A DNA stretch of 64,000 bases from Pseudomonadota bacterium. Lineage in GTDB: Bacteria > Pseudomonadota > Gammaproteobacteria > Xanthomonadales > Rhodanobacteraceae. Where the stretch lies: contig JAEWGO010000013.1 of the NCBI GenBank assembly GCA_023388255.1, positions 1 to 64,000 of the forward strand, in the 5' to 3' direction. The notes below the pieces were generated by a model. The model searched no databases and was not told the origin of the DNA. It worked only from the letters and a program-made list of their open reading frames with translations. Both the position numbers and the translations under genes were made by a program. This document shows, piece by piece, positions 54,615-63,771 of the stretch (position 1 is its first letter; each line of letters begins with the position of its first letter).

Positions 54615-56288
54615 ATGACCCTGGTTGCATCCACCGTGCGCAATGCGCGCGTGACTCCACTTGCAGCGGCACTGGCACTCGCGCTGGCCGCCGGCACGAC
54701 ATTCGGCACGGCGCCGACAACGGCACAAGCTGGCCCGCTTTCCAACACCGCGATCGAGGTTTCGCCGCGCTACGCACTGCGCCAGCAGGCACGCGCCCGC
54801 GCAGCCGCACGCGGCGTCTCGCCCACTCGCGCCGCATCCACCCCGCCTCGCCTCGGCTCCACCTTGCCGGTGACCAGCTGCCTCGACGACACCGACCCCG
54901 GCACACTGCGCAACGTGCTTGCGAGCGCTGCCGAAGGCGACACGGTCGACCTCACGGCGTTGACCTGCAGCACGATCACGCTGACACAGGGCGCACTCGA
55001 TTCCAGTGTGCTCGGCGACCACCATCTCTATGACGTGACCTTGCAGGGACCCGGTCGTGACAAGCTGACGATCGACGCCGACAACGCTTCGCAGGTACTT
55101 GTCGGCGGCGGCTTCTCCGGCGAGAAGGGCACGCTGACCGTCAACGACCTGACCATCGCGAACGGCGCCTACGGCGGCAGTCTTGCCGCCTGCATCCTAA
55201 GTTTCGGTGGCACCGTCGCGCTGAACCGCGTCGACGTGAAGCATTGCCGCGCGACCGGCCACTATTCGCTGGTGTTCGGCGGCGGCGTCGACGCGAACAT
55301 GCTGGTGATGACGAACAGCACGATCACCGATTCGAGCATCGTCGCGACCGGCACGCACAGCGCCGCCGCCGGCGGCGGCGCGTATGCCAGCGACTCTGCG
55401 ATCCTCGTCGACAGCATCATCAGCGGCAACACGGTCACCGCACCTTATGCGTACTACGACGGCTACTTTTCGGGCGGTGGCGGCCTGTACGACCGCGGCG
55501 ACCTGACGATGACCAACAGCACGGTTTCCGGCAATGCGATCCAGACCACGGTGGCTGGCGAGGACGCGCCCGGCGGCGGCATCTACGTGCGTGGCATTGC
55601 CACGATCACCGGCTCTTCGGTCGACAACAACCAGACCGACGGCGATGGCGGCGGCGTCTACAAGGCGATCTACAGCGTGTACGGCGAACCCGGCGGCTCG
55701 AATCCGACGACCAAGCTGACCGTCGTGAACAGCACCATCGCGGACAACATTGCCGGACACGGCGGCGGCGGCATCGCCAGCTCGCGTCCGCTGTATCTCA
55801 GCAACAGTACGGTCGCCGGCAACACCGCCGAGGACGGCGGAGGAGGCGTGCTGTTCCGCCTCGCCGGCATTACGGACAGTGGCGGCCCGTTCGACATGCA
55901 GAGCACGATCGTCGCGACCAACCAGGTCGGCGCGAGTGCGACGTTCGCAGCCGATGTCGACGCCGACGACACGCTGGCCGCAAGCGGCGCGAACAACCTC
56001 GTGATGGCAGGCGGCGGCGCAGTCACGCTGCCGGCGGACACGCTCGCCGCCGATCCGCTGCTGCAGCCGCTGGCCGACAACGGCGGGCCGACACGCACGT
56101 TGGCGCTCGGCAAGGGCAGCCCGGCGATCGATGCCGGCAACAACGCCGCCGCGCTCGCGTTCGACCAGCGAGGGGACGGCTTCGCGCGCGTGGCCGGCAC
56201 CGCCGCCGACATCGGCGCGTTCGAAGTCCAGTCGACGGACAGTGACGTGATCTTCAAGGACGGCTTCGACGGCACACCCGTGCCCTAG
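54615..56288 (+). CDS. Secreted beta-helix protein 2, choice-of-anchor Q type with IFKDGFD end
   Basis: 557 residues; ATG 54615 has GGAGACA upstream. Signal peptide about 1-40 (LAAALALALAAGTTFG...). The body repeats strand-turn units such as MTNSTVSGNAI and LSNSTVAGNTAEDGGGG, with asparagine and glycine ladders, as in right-handed beta-helices. Near the C-terminus NGGPTRTLALGKGSPAIDAG is the choice-of-anchor Q signature. The last residues contain IFKDGFD (546-552). It is a paralogue in architecture of the protein at 6247-7740. Location outside the cell is likely; no catalytic residues recognised. Confidence 0.87.
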   Translation: MTLVASTVRNARVTPLAAALALALAAGTTFGTAPTTAQAGPLSNTAIEVSPRYALRQQARARAAARGVSPTRAASTPPRLGSTLPVTSCLDDTDPGTLRNVLASAAEGDTVDLTALTCSTITLTQGALDSSVLGDHHLYDVTLQGPGRDKLTIDADNASQVLVGGGFSGEKGTLTVNDLTIANGAYGGSLAACILSFGGTVALNRVDVKHCRATGHYSLVFGGGVDANMLVMTNSTITDSSIVATGTHSAAAGGGAYASDSAILVDSIISGNTVTAPYAYYDGYFSGGGGLYDRGDLTMTNSTVSGNAIQTTVAGEDAPGGGIYVRGIATITGSSVDNNQTDGDGGGVYKAIYSVYGEPGGSNPTTKLTVVNSTIADNIAGHGGGGIASSRPLYLSNSTVAGNTAEDGGGGVLFRLAGITDSGGPFDMQSTIVATNQVGASATFAADVDADDTLAASGANNLVMAGGGAVTLPADTLAADPLLQPLADNGGPTRTLALGKGSPAIDAGNNAAALAFDQRGDGFARVAGTAADIGAFEVQSTDSDVIFKDGFDGTPVP

Positions 56289-56302
56289 GAGGTTGGCCGG
56301 GC

Positions 56303-56367
56303 GGGCCTGTCCACGCAGGCCCATGCTCCATGACAAGGCCGGAGGGCGCATGCCGCGCCCTCCGGCC
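56303..56367. terminator. Two consecutive GC hairpins after the beta-helix gene
   Basis: GGGCCTG (56303-56309) pairs with CAGGCCC (56316-56322), and GGCCGGAGGGCGC (56337-56349) with GCGCCCTCCGGCC (56355-56367), the latter a perfect 13-bp stem with a 5-base loop. No T tract follows, but the pair sits 15 and 49 bases after the stop codon and before the next promoter. Confidence 0.5.
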
Positions 56368-56398
56368 CGGCAGTGCGAGCCAAGCGGTCCATTCCACG

Positions 56399-56404
56399 TA
56401 AACT
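56399..56404 (+). promoter_or_regulatory. -10 element of the diguanylate cyclase gene, leaderless configuration
   Basis: TAAACT at 56399-56404 ends 6 bases before ATG 56411. No ribosome site is present, so a leaderless mRNA is probable. Confidence 0.3.
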
Positions 56405-56410
56405 GCGGCC

Positions 56411-57541
56411 ATGGCAGGTCCACTGACTACGTGGCAGATGTCCGCTCCCGAGCCGACCCATGTCCCATGGGTCGAGCGCAATGCGTCGGATCGGCAGGCC
56501 ATGCTCACCGGCTTGCTGGCACTGGTCTCAAGCGAGGCGTTGCAAGGCGAGACGCTGGAGGCGGTACTGCAGCGCATCGTCGATTGCGTGACCGCCCACC
56601 TGCCGGTGGCGATCGCCAGCATCATCCTGCTCAACGACGAGCACACGCATTTCGTGCAGGAAGTGTGCGCCGGCGAACTTGATCTGGCACTGCCGAGCGG
56701 CTTGCCGTGGCCGGTCGAGATCGGTGCGGCTGGTCGCTGCGCGCGCAGTGGCGAGGCGCAGTTGATCACCGACCTGCACAACGATCCGGACTACGTCGCC
56801 GGCAATCGCGCAGTGATGTCGGAATATCTCGTGCCGATCCGTCACCGCGATCGGCTGCACGGCGTGCTCAATCTCGAAAGCACGCAGGAGAAATTCTTCA
56901 CCGCTGAAGTACGCGCGGTATTCGACGCGATCGCGCTGCAGGTCGCCGGCGCGATCCACCTCGCGCGCGTCGTGCGCGAACTCGAATTGGCCAATGTGCG
57001 CCTGCAGCAGCTGTCGATGCGCGATGGCCTCACCGGCATCGCCAACCGACGCTGTTTCGACGAGCAGCTTTGGCAACAATGGCAACGATTGCTCCCGACC
57101 GGACAGTGGCTCGCGTTGGTGCTGGTCGACATCGACCTGTTCAAGCCGCTCAACGATGCCTGCGGGCATCTGCAGGGCGACGATTGCCTGCGCCAGCTGG
57201 CGCAGCTGTTCAGCGCGTTTGTGGCAGGCACCGATGGACTCGCCGCACGCTATGGCGGCGAGGAATTCGCGCTGCTGCTGCCGGGCCACGATCTGCGCCA
57301 AGCGCGCCGTGCCGGCGAGCGCTTGCGTCGTCAGGTGCAGACGAGCGCTCTGTCGCATCCGGCTTCGCCCGTGGCCGCGCACGTGACCGTGAGTGCCGGC
57401 ATCAGTGCGATGCGCCCGAGCGTGCACCAGACACCGACGACGCTGATCGTGCTTGCCGACCGCGCCTTGTATCGCGCCAAGATGCGTGGCCGCAATCGCG
57501 TCTGCATTGCCGCCGCGCCTCACCAGTCGGTCGGCTTGTAG
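56411..57541 (+). CDS. Diguanylate cyclase with N-terminal GAF domain
   Basis: 376 residues, cytoplasmic. A GAF sensor domain (about 28-180, GLLALVSSEALQGETLEAVL ... LHGVLNLES) precedes a GGDEF domain (about 200-365). The active loop is intact as GGEEF (282-286), with substrate-binding DIDLFKPLND, so it should make cyclic di-GMP. The upstream I-site (RxxD) is replaced (AGTD), so product inhibition by that site is unlikely. It ends at 57541, overlapping the stop of the facing SDR gene by 22 bases. Confidence 0.92.
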   Translation: MAGPLTTWQMSAPEPTHVPWVERNASDRQAMLTGLLALVSSEALQGETLEAVLQRIVDCVTAHLPVAIASIILLNDEHTHFVQEVCAGELDLALPSGLPWPVEIGAAGRCARSGEAQLITDLHNDPDYVAGNRAVMSEYLVPIRHRDRLHGVLNLESTQEKFFTAEVRAVFDAIALQVAGAIHLARVVRELELANVRLQQLSMRDGLTGIANRRCFDEQLWQQWQRLLPTGQWLALVLVDIDLFKPLNDACGHLQGDDCLRQLAQLFSAFVAGTDGLAARYGGEEFALLLPGHDLRQARRAGERLRRQVQTSALSHPASPVAAHVTVSAGISAMRPSVHQTPTTLIVLADRALYRAKMRGRNRVCIAAAPHQSVGL

Positions 57542-59097
57542 TCCTTCAGGAACTGCCCCCACACGTGCTCGCCGCTGTTGAAGCCGGCGATGATCGGATC
57601 GACGATGCGCGCCGCACCGTCGACGATGTCGAGAGGCGGATGGAAGCGTTCCTCGACGACCTTGCGCGCGGCGATCTCGGCCGGGTCCTCGTCGGTGACC
57701 CAGCCGGTGTCGACGCTGTTCATGTGGATGCCGTCGCCGTGATAGTCGGCGGCCGAAGTGCGCGTCATCATGTTCAGCGCGGCCTTCGCCATGTTCGTGT
57801 GCGGATGACGCGTGGTCTTGAAGTTGCGGTAGAACTGGCCCTCCATCGCCGACACGTTGACGATGTGTTTGTCGCGCTCGGGCGTCTTCAGCATCAGCGG
57901 TTTCAGACGCGCGTTGAGTATGAACGGCGCGATCGCATTGACCAGCTGCACTTCCAGCAATTCGACCGACGGCACTTCGGCCAGCAGCAGGCGCCATGAA
58001 TTGCGGCCGCGCAGATCGATCTGCTGCAGGTCCTGGTCGAGGCGGCCTTGCGGGAACAGATGTTGCTGCGCCAGCAGTTCTTCCGGCAGCAACGGAACCT
58101 GCGACAACTCGGCCGCACGCGTCAGCCCGGCCAGCGGTGCCGCCGGCGCACCGGCCGCGGCCACGTCCACGCCGGTCGTCGGCAGGATGTGCTCGCGCAG
58201 CAAGCCTTCGTAGTGACCGAGCAGCGTACGCTGGTGCTCCGGCAGATCGCGCAGCGCAGCGGTCTCGCCGGCCATCATGTGCGCATAGAACTCCGGCGGA
58301 CGACGCACCGTCTGGCAGGCATTGCTGATGATGAAATCGAGGCGTGTGCGCGTCGCGACGAGTTCGTGGCAGAACGCCTCGACGCTCGGTGTGTGACGCA
58401 GGTCGAGCCCGAAGATCTGCAGCCGATGGCCCCATTCGCCGAAGTCCGGCTCAGCCGCGTAGCGCGCCGCGGAATCGCGCGGGAAACGGGTGGTGACGAT
58501 CAGCTCGGCGCCGGCGCGCAGCAATTTGAGACCCGCCTGGTAACCGATCTTGACGCGTCCGCCGGTCAGCAGCGCGACGCGGCCGCGCAGGTCGGCAGTC
58601 TCGGTGCGCTTGGCGAAGTTGAAGTCCGCGCAGGCCGGGCAGAGCTGGTCGTAAAAGTGATGGATCAGCGAGTACTTCTGCTTGCACACATAGCAATGCT
58701 GCGGCTCGATCGATTCGCGCGGTTGCGGTTCGGCGCTGTCGCTGTCCTGCGCGATGAAGCCTTCGGGCGGAAACACGTTCGGCGTCGAGAACACCGGCTT
58801 GCGACGCAACGCGCGGATGCCGGTGGCGTTCAGCACATCGTCGTCGGCGCGGATCTGCGCGGCATTGCGCTCTTTCTCGGCGGCTTTCAGTTTCAGCCGG
58901 CGCGCAACCGGATCGGGGTGATAGACCTGTGCGACCGCGCGATGCAGACGATGCCGGTCAGCAGCGGGCAGGCGATCGAGCAGTTCGCGATCGGTGGCGA
59001 CCGCCTCCAGCAGGTCGGACGCAGCGCGCAGACGCGCCAGCAAGGAGGCGTCGGCGTCATCGGTGGGTGGAAGCGAAGCATTCGGTGTGGTTGTCAC
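57520..59097 (-). CDS. Unusual SDR-family oxidoreductase with a zinc-ribbon-like N-domain
   Basis: 525 residues from GTG 59097 (VTTTPNASLPPTD); ATG 59211 is a less likely start. An N-terminal helical region is followed by a four-cysteine segment, CYVCKQKYSLIHHFYDQLCPAC, that may bind zinc. The Rossmann SDR fold then begins at LLTGGRVKIGYQAG. The Ser motif is NVSAMEG, but the usual Tyr-x-x-x-Lys spacing is not kept: the expected Lys is in HTNMAKAAL with Thr where Tyr should be, and another YxxxK (YRNFK) lies too near the Ser. The enzyme may use a different acid or be non-catalytic. Function unknown. Overlaps the cyclase end. Confidence 0.8.
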   Translation of the reverse strand: MTTTPNASLPPTDDADASLLARLRAASDLLEAVATDRELLDRLPAADRHRLHRAVAQVYHPDPVARRLKLKAAEKERNAAQIRADDDVLNATGIRALRRKPVFSTPNVFPPEGFIAQDSDSAEPQPRESIEPQHCYVCKQKYSLIHHFYDQLCPACADFNFAKRTETADLRGRVALLTGGRVKIGYQAGLKLLRAGAELIVTTRFPRDSAARYAAEPDFGEWGHRLQIFGLDLRHTPSVEAFCHELVATRTRLDFIISNACQTVRRPPEFYAHMMAGETAALRDLPEHQRTLLGHYEGLLREHILPTTGVDVAAAGAPAAPLAGLTRAAELSQVPLLPEELLAQQHLFPQGRLDQDLQQIDLRGRNSWRLLLAEVPSVELLEVQLVNAIAPFILNARLKPLMLKTPERDKHIVNVSAMEGQFYRNFKTTRHPHTNMAKAALNMMTRTSAADYHGDGIHMNSVDTGWVTDEDPAEIAARKVVEERFHPPLDIVDGAARIVDPIIAGFNSGEHVWGQFLKDYKPTDW

Positions 59098-59172
59098 GAA
59101 ACGGTATCCATGAATCCAAGATGGGGTAGCGATGCAACCCTTTCCCGCGCAGGAGAAGTGGCGCAACGCGCC

Positions 59173-59220
59173 GGATGAGGCTCTGACTTGACTCAACGCG
59201 TCGGCGACCAAGCCTCATCC
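59173..59220. repeat. Inverted repeat with 28-base spacer
   Basis: GGATGAGGCT (59173-59182) and AGCCTCATCC (59211-59220) are perfect inverted copies, between the SDR start and the rsgA stop. Could be a regulator site or a stem in the rsgA 3' end. Confidence 0.45.
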
Positions 59221-59282
59221 GCCCGCCAGGATTTTCTCCCGCAAGGAGGAAGGAGGCTGCGACAAGCGCGGGTTGTCCCGCC

Positions 59283-60359
59283 TCAGCGTTTGCCGTACTT
59301 CTCGCCAAGACGCTTGCCGAGCGCCTTGGTCAGCACGCGCGATTCGCCCTTCTTGCGCATCTGCGCTTCGAGCGCTTCCGCGGCGACGGCGAGTTCGTCG
59401 CGGAGTTTCAGGTAATTGCGCCAGCGCGCCGGATCGAGGCTACCGTTGGTCAGCGCCGCCTGCACCGCGCAACCAGGTTCACTGGCGTGACCGCAATCGC
59501 CGAAGCGGCATGATTGGGCAAGTTCGTCGACGTCCGCGAACTGGCCTTCGTCGAGTTCTTCCTCGCCGGTCAGCTTGATCTCGCGCATGCCGGGGGTGTC
59601 GATCAGGCAGCCGCCTGACGGCAATTGCAGCAACGCGCGATGCGTCGTCGTGTGGCGACCGCGACTGTCGTGCTCGCGCACGGCGCGCGTCGCCATGCGC
59701 TCGTGCCCGAGCAGGGTGTTGGTCAAGGTCGACTTGCCGACGCCGGACGAGCCGACCAGCACCGCCGTATGGCCGGGCCCGAGGTAGGCCAGCAGCGGCG
59801 CGACGCTGTCGGCGGATTTCGCGTTGACCGCGAACATCGCGATGTCCGGAATGCGCCGGCGCAGATCTGCCAGCGCGGCATCCGCGTCGCCGGACTGGTC
59901 CGCTTTGGTCAGCACCAGCACCGGCATCGCGCCGCTCGACTGGATCAGCAACAAATACCGCTCGATACGCGCTGGATTGAAATCGCCATCGAGGCCGTTC
60001 AGCACCAGCACCGCGTCGATGTTTGCGGCGATGATCTGGCGCTGGTGGCTCTCGCCGGCTGCGCCGCGGCGCAGTTCCGTACGGCGTGGCAGGATGTGCT
60101 CGATGGTCGGCGGCGCGCCTGGCGCGACCAGCACGAAGTCGCCGACGGCCGGGCGCTCGGTCGGATCGAGGTCGCGTTTGAGGTAACGCGCGGCCGGCTG
60201 CGCATTGAACATCTGCACGCCGTCATGCAGCTGGTAACCGGCGCGATGCTGCGCAACCACGCGAGCCACGCTGCTGTTCGCCGGCGCATCGTGCGGCCAC
60301 GTCGTCGGACGCCAGCCGATGCGGGCAAGGTGCTTTTCTTCGTCGGCGGTCGGCTGCAT
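59283..60359 (-). CDS. rsgA: Small ribosomal subunit biogenesis GTPase RsgA
   Basis: 358 residues. RsgA checks and releases maturing 30S subunits. The GTPase is circularly permuted: G4 in LTKAD comes before G1 GSSGVGKST and G3 DTPGM. The N-terminal OB domain is present, and the zinc-binding segment CRFGDCGHASEPGC near the C-terminus completes the family features. A -10-like TAGAAT (minus strand, 60366-60371) lies 6 bases before the ATG, so the mRNA may be leaderless. Confidence 0.95.
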   Translation of the reverse strand: MQPTADEEKHLARIGWRPTTWPHDAPANSSVARVVAQHRAGYQLHDGVQMFNAQPAARYLKRDLDPTERPAVGDFVLVAPGAPPTIEHILPRRTELRRGAAGESHQRQIIAANIDAVLVLNGLDGDFNPARIERYLLLIQSSGAMPVLVLTKADQSGDADAALADLRRRIPDIAMFAVNAKSADSVAPLLAYLGPGHTAVLVGSSGVGKSTLTNTLLGHERMATRAVREHDSRGRHTTTHRALLQLPSGGCLIDTPGMREIKLTGEEELDEGQFADVDELAQSCRFGDCGHASEPGCAVQAALTNGSLDPARWRNYLKLRDELAVAAEALEAQMRKKGESRVLTKALGKRLGEKYGKR

Positions 60360-60365
60360 CCGCCA

Positions 60366-60371
60366 ATTCTA
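60366..60371 (-). promoter_or_regulatory. -10 element of rsgA, leaderless configuration
   Basis: Minus-strand TAGAAT ends 6 bases before the rsgA ATG, with no ribosome site between. Confidence 0.25.
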
Positions 60372-60455
60372 GCCGCGATCGGCGCGGCAGCCGCCTTTTC
60401 GCCGGCGTCGGTGCTTGCCGGCCTGCTGCAGGGTGCGGCGTTGCGATAGCGCTGC

Positions 60456-60461
60456 TAGCAT
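60456..60461 (+). promoter_or_regulatory. Extended -10 element (TGCTAGCAT) of the alaA operon
   Basis: TG at 60453-60454, one base, then TAGCAT at 60456-60461, 28 bases before the alaA ATG. Confidence 0.3.
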
Positions 60462-60489
60462 CCTTCGCGACTTGGCAGCAGGAAAAGCA

Positions 60490-61734
60490 ATGGAAGACCA
60501 GCCGGTGGCGGTCAGCAACCGCCTCGACCAGGTGCGTTACGACATCCGCGGGCCGCTCAGTCGGCGCGCGCACGAACTGGAAGCCGCCGGCAAATCGGTA
60601 CTGCGCCTGAACATCGGCAACCCGGGCCTGTTCGGTTTTCGCGTGCCGCAGCACCTGCGCGACGCGATTTCCGGAGCGCTGCCGCGCAGCGAAGCGTATT
60701 GCCACCAACAGGGCCTGCTCGAAGCGCGCGAAGCGGTCGCCGCTCTGCATCGGCGCAACGGCGCGGACGCCGCGGCTGATCGCGTGTTCATCGGCAACGG
60801 CGTCAGCGAACTGATCGACCTCAGCCTGCGCGCGCTGCTCGATGTCGGCGACGAAGTGCTGATCCCGGCGCCCGACTACCCGCTGTGGACCGCGGCGACG
60901 CGCCTCAACGGCGGCGTGCCAGTGCACTACGGCTGCCCGCCCGAGCGCGGCCACCTGCCCGATCCGGCCGAGCTGGAAGCGCTGGTCACGCCGCGCACGA
61001 AGGCGCTGGTCGTCATCAATCCGAACAATCCGACCGGCGCGGTATACCCACGCGCGACCCTCGAAGCGCTGGTCGCGGTCGCCGCGCGCCACGGCCTGAT
61101 TCTGCTGTGCGACGAGATCTACGACAGCGTGCTCTACGACGATGCCCGCTTCGAGCCACTTGCGCCGCTCGCCGACGAAGTGCCGTGCATCAGCTACGGC
61201 GGCTTGTCGAAGGTGCACCTCGCCTGCGGTTATCGCGTCGGCTGGCTGTCGGTGACCGGCGCCGCGCGTCGCGTCAAACCGCTGCTGCACGCGCTCGACC
61301 TGCTCGCTTCCCTGCGCCTGTGCAGCAACGTGACCGCGCAGTGGGCGATCAAGCCCGCGCTGGAAGGCCCGAACGAGATCGGCACGCTGACCCGACCCGG
61401 CGGCCGCCTGCACGCCGCGCGCGCGGCGATTTGCGATGGCGTCGCGCGCAGCGCGTTCCTGCGCATGGTGACACCGCAGGCCGCACTGTATGCGTTCCCC
61501 GGCGTAGACACCGAGCGCCTGCCCGGCTTCGACGACGAGACGTTCGCACTCGACCTGCTCGAACACGAACACGTGATCCTGGTGCCGGGCTCCAGCTTCA
61601 ACATCGCCGCGCGCCATCATTTCCGCGTGACAATGTTGCCCGAACCGGATGTGCTCGCCGACGTGTTCGTGCGCATCGAGCGCACACTCGAGCGCCTCGC
61701 CGAAAGCACCGGCGCGAACAGGCGCGTCGCGTGA
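60490..61734 (+). CDS. alaA: Alanine-type aminotransferase, AlaA/YfbQ-like
   Basis: Class I/II PLP aminotransferase of 414 residues; AGGAAAAG precedes ATG 60490. AlaA makes alanine from pyruvate and glutamate. Visible are LRLNIGNPGLFGF, the NPNNPTGAVYP substrate loop, LLCDEIYDSVLYD, the PLP lysine in YGGLSKVHLACGYRVGW (Lys241) and the C-terminal PGSSFN with RVTML. The tail overlaps a GDSL esterase gene by 4 bases (GTGA), so the two are translationally coupled. Confidence 0.9.
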   Translation: MEDQPVAVSNRLDQVRYDIRGPLSRRAHELEAAGKSVLRLNIGNPGLFGFRVPQHLRDAISGALPRSEAYCHQQGLLEAREAVAALHRRNGADAAADRVFIGNGVSELIDLSLRALLDVGDEVLIPAPDYPLWTAATRLNGGVPVHYGCPPERGHLPDPAELEALVTPRTKALVVINPNNPTGAVYPRATLEALVAVAARHGLILLCDEIYDSVLYDDARFEPLAPLADEVPCISYGGLSKVHLACGYRVGWLSVTGAARRVKPLLHALDLLASLRLCSNVTAQWAIKPALEGPNEIGTLTRPGGRLHAARAAICDGVARSAFLRMVTPQAALYAFPGVDTERLPGFDDETFALDLLEHEHVILVPGSSFNIAARHHFRVTMLPEPDVLADVFVRIERTLERLAESTGANRRVA

Positions 61735-62342
61735 ACCGCGGCTTCCTCGCGCTCGGCGATTCCTACACGATCGGCGAAGGCGTCGCAGCCGACGAACGCT
61801 GGCCGGCGCAACTCGCGCGCCGCCTGCGCGCGCGCGGCGATACGATCGCCGACCCGGAGGTGATCGCGCGGACCGGCTGGACCACCGACGAACTCTCCGC
61901 CGCGATGGACGCGGCGGCATTCGCGCCCTCGTATGCGCTGGTGACCTTGTTGATCGGCGTCAACAACCAGTACCGCGGGCGACCGATCGACAATTACCGC
62001 GAAGAATTCGCCGCGCTGCTGCAACGCGCCTGCGCGCTCGCCGGCAACGAACCGGGGCGCGTCATGGTGGTATCGATTCCGGACTGGGGCGTGACCCGGT
62101 TCGCGCGCGAACACGGTCGTAACGCGACGCTGGTCGGCGCCGAAATCGATGCCTTCAATGCCGCCGCGCGCGCAATCGCGAACGTCGCACGGGTTGCCTT
62201 CGTCGACATCACGCCTGCCTCGCGCGAGGCAGGCGATGCCGATGCGATGCTGGTCGGCGATGGCCTGCATCCCTCCGCCGCACAGTACGCGCTGTGGACG
62301 GATGCCATCTTCCCGGATGCGCGAGAGCGGCTCGCGCGCTGA
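61731..62342 (+). CDS. SGNH/GDSL-family hydrolase
   Basis: 203 residues. The start is GTG 61731, overlapping the alaA stop (GTGA). GDS motif at residues 9-11 (LALGDSYTIGEG), the block III asparagine in GVNNQYRG, and the catalytic pair DGLHPS (Asp177, His180) are all present. There is no signal peptide, so the enzyme is cytoplasmic. Relatives are lysophospholipases, thioesterases or carbohydrate esterases; the substrate cannot be told from sequence. Translational coupling to the aminotransferase may be a conserved arrangement. Confidence 0.9.
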   Translation: MNRGFLALGDSYTIGEGVAADERWPAQLARRLRARGDTIADPEVIARTGWTTDELSAAMDAAAFAPSYALVTLLIGVNNQYRGRPIDNYREEFAALLQRACALAGNEPGRVMVVSIPDWGVTRFAREHGRNATLVGAEIDAFNAAARAIANVARVAFVDITPASREAGDADAMLVGDGLHPSAAQYALWTDAIFPDARERLAR

Positions 62343-62347
62343 TCGCC

Positions 62348-63478
62348 TCACGCCGCCTTGCGATGCAGGATCGCGCCAAGCGCTTCGAGCACGCGATCGA
62401 CGTTCTCCGGCGTGCTGCCGGCGCCCATCAGGCCGATGCGCCAGATCTTTCCGGCGAGTTCACCAAGGCCCGCGCCGATCTCGATGCCGTGTTCGTCGAG
62501 CAGGCGGCGGCGCACGCACGCCTCGTCGACGCCATCCGGCACCTTCACCGCATTGAGCTGCGGCAGGCGCGCACCTTCGGCGACGAGCAGGTCGAGACCG
62601 ATCGCCGCGAGGCCGTCGCGCAGGCGCAGATGATTCGCGCGATGACGCGCCCACGACGCTTCGAGGCCTTCCTCGCGCAGCATCAACAAGGCCTCGTGCA
62701 GCGCGTACAACATGTTGATCGGCGCGGTGTGGTGGTAGGCGCGCCCGGCGCCCTGCCAGTAGTTGATGATCAGGCCGAGATCGAGGAACCAGCTCTGCAC
62801 CGGCGTCCTGCGCGCTTTCAGCGCGGCGACCGCAGTGTCGCTGAAACTCAGCGGTGACAGTCCCGGCGGCGCGGCGAGGCATTTCTGCGAGCCGGAATAG
62901 ATCGCGTCGGCACCCCATCCGTCGACCTCGACCGGGATACCGCCGAGACTGGTCACCGCGTCGACGATGCTGAGCGCGCCGTGCTCGCGCGCGAGACGGC
63001 ACAGCGCGGCCGCGTCGGACTCGACGCCGGTGGAGGTTTCCGCATGCACGAACGCGAGCGCCTTCGCACCGGGATGCGCCTTCAACGCGGCTTCGGCCTT
63101 GTGCAGGTCGATCGGCTGGCCGAACGCATCGTCGACCATCACTGCAGTGGCGCCGATGCGCAACACGTTCTCGCGCATGCGCGCACCGAACACGCCGTTG
63201 CGGCACACGATCACCCGGTCGCCCGGCTCGATCAGGTTCGCGAACGCGGCCTCCATGCCGGCCGAACCCGGTGCCGAGATCGGCAGGGTCAGCGCGTTCG
63301 CGGTGCGGAACGCATGGCGCAGCAGTTCCTTGACCTCGTCCATCATTGCGATGAAAACCGGGTCGAGATGGCCGATCGTCGGCCGCGCCAGCGCATCGAG
63401 GACGCGCCGCGGCACCGGCGACGGCCCGGGACCGAACAGCAGGCGTTCGGGCGGCTGGAAAGACTGGAAGGCGGGCAT
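62348..63478 (-). CDS. Class V aminotransferase (alanine-glyoxylate / serine-pyruvate type)
   Basis: 376 residues; ATG 63478 has CGGAGAT upstream. PLP enzyme. The start LLFGPGPSPVPRRVLDAL is typical of the AGXT/SGT family. The PLP lysine is Lys199 in YSGSQKCLAAPPGLS; other conserved parts are APGSAGMEAAFANL, VHAETSTGV and VDAVTSLGGIPV. The family uses alanine or serine as donor and glyoxylate or pyruvate as acceptor; some members are part of purine breakdown. The gene is convergent with the GDSL gene (6 bases apart). Confidence 0.93.
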   Translation of the reverse strand: MPAFQSFQPPERLLFGPGPSPVPRRVLDALARPTIGHLDPVFIAMMDEVKELLRHAFRTANALTLPISAPGSAGMEAAFANLIEPGDRVIVCRNGVFGARMRENVLRIGATAVMVDDAFGQPIDLHKAEAALKAHPGAKALAFVHAETSTGVESDAAALCRLAREHGALSIVDAVTSLGGIPVEVDGWGADAIYSGSQKCLAAPPGLSPLSFSDTAVAALKARRTPVQSWFLDLGLIINYWQGAGRAYHHTAPINMLYALHEALLMLREEGLEASWARHRANHLRLRDGLAAIGLDLLVAEGARLPQLNAVKVPDGVDEACVRRRLLDEHGIEIGAGLGELAGKIWRIGLMGAGSTPENVDRVLEALGAILHRKAA

Positions 63479-63771
63479 CGGCAATCTCCGGATCAGTGAG
63501 GCGGCAGCCAGCGGCCATGCGCTTTGGCGCGGATGCCCGGCATGATCGCATGACGTTGTGGACGCGCAGGTCCACGCCCGCTGCGACACAGGACCGCCGT
63601 GGCGTCTGCGGCCATCGGCACACGGGTCCTGCGAACCGGATCACACTTTGCGGGTTTTCTTAACGCCAGCAAAACAACTCGGTCGAACGCGTTTGGTAAC
63701 GTCGCCGCTCCGCGGGGCTGCCAGCACAACCGGCAGCCTTTTCGACGCAGCGATCCAGGGGAACCGACCTC

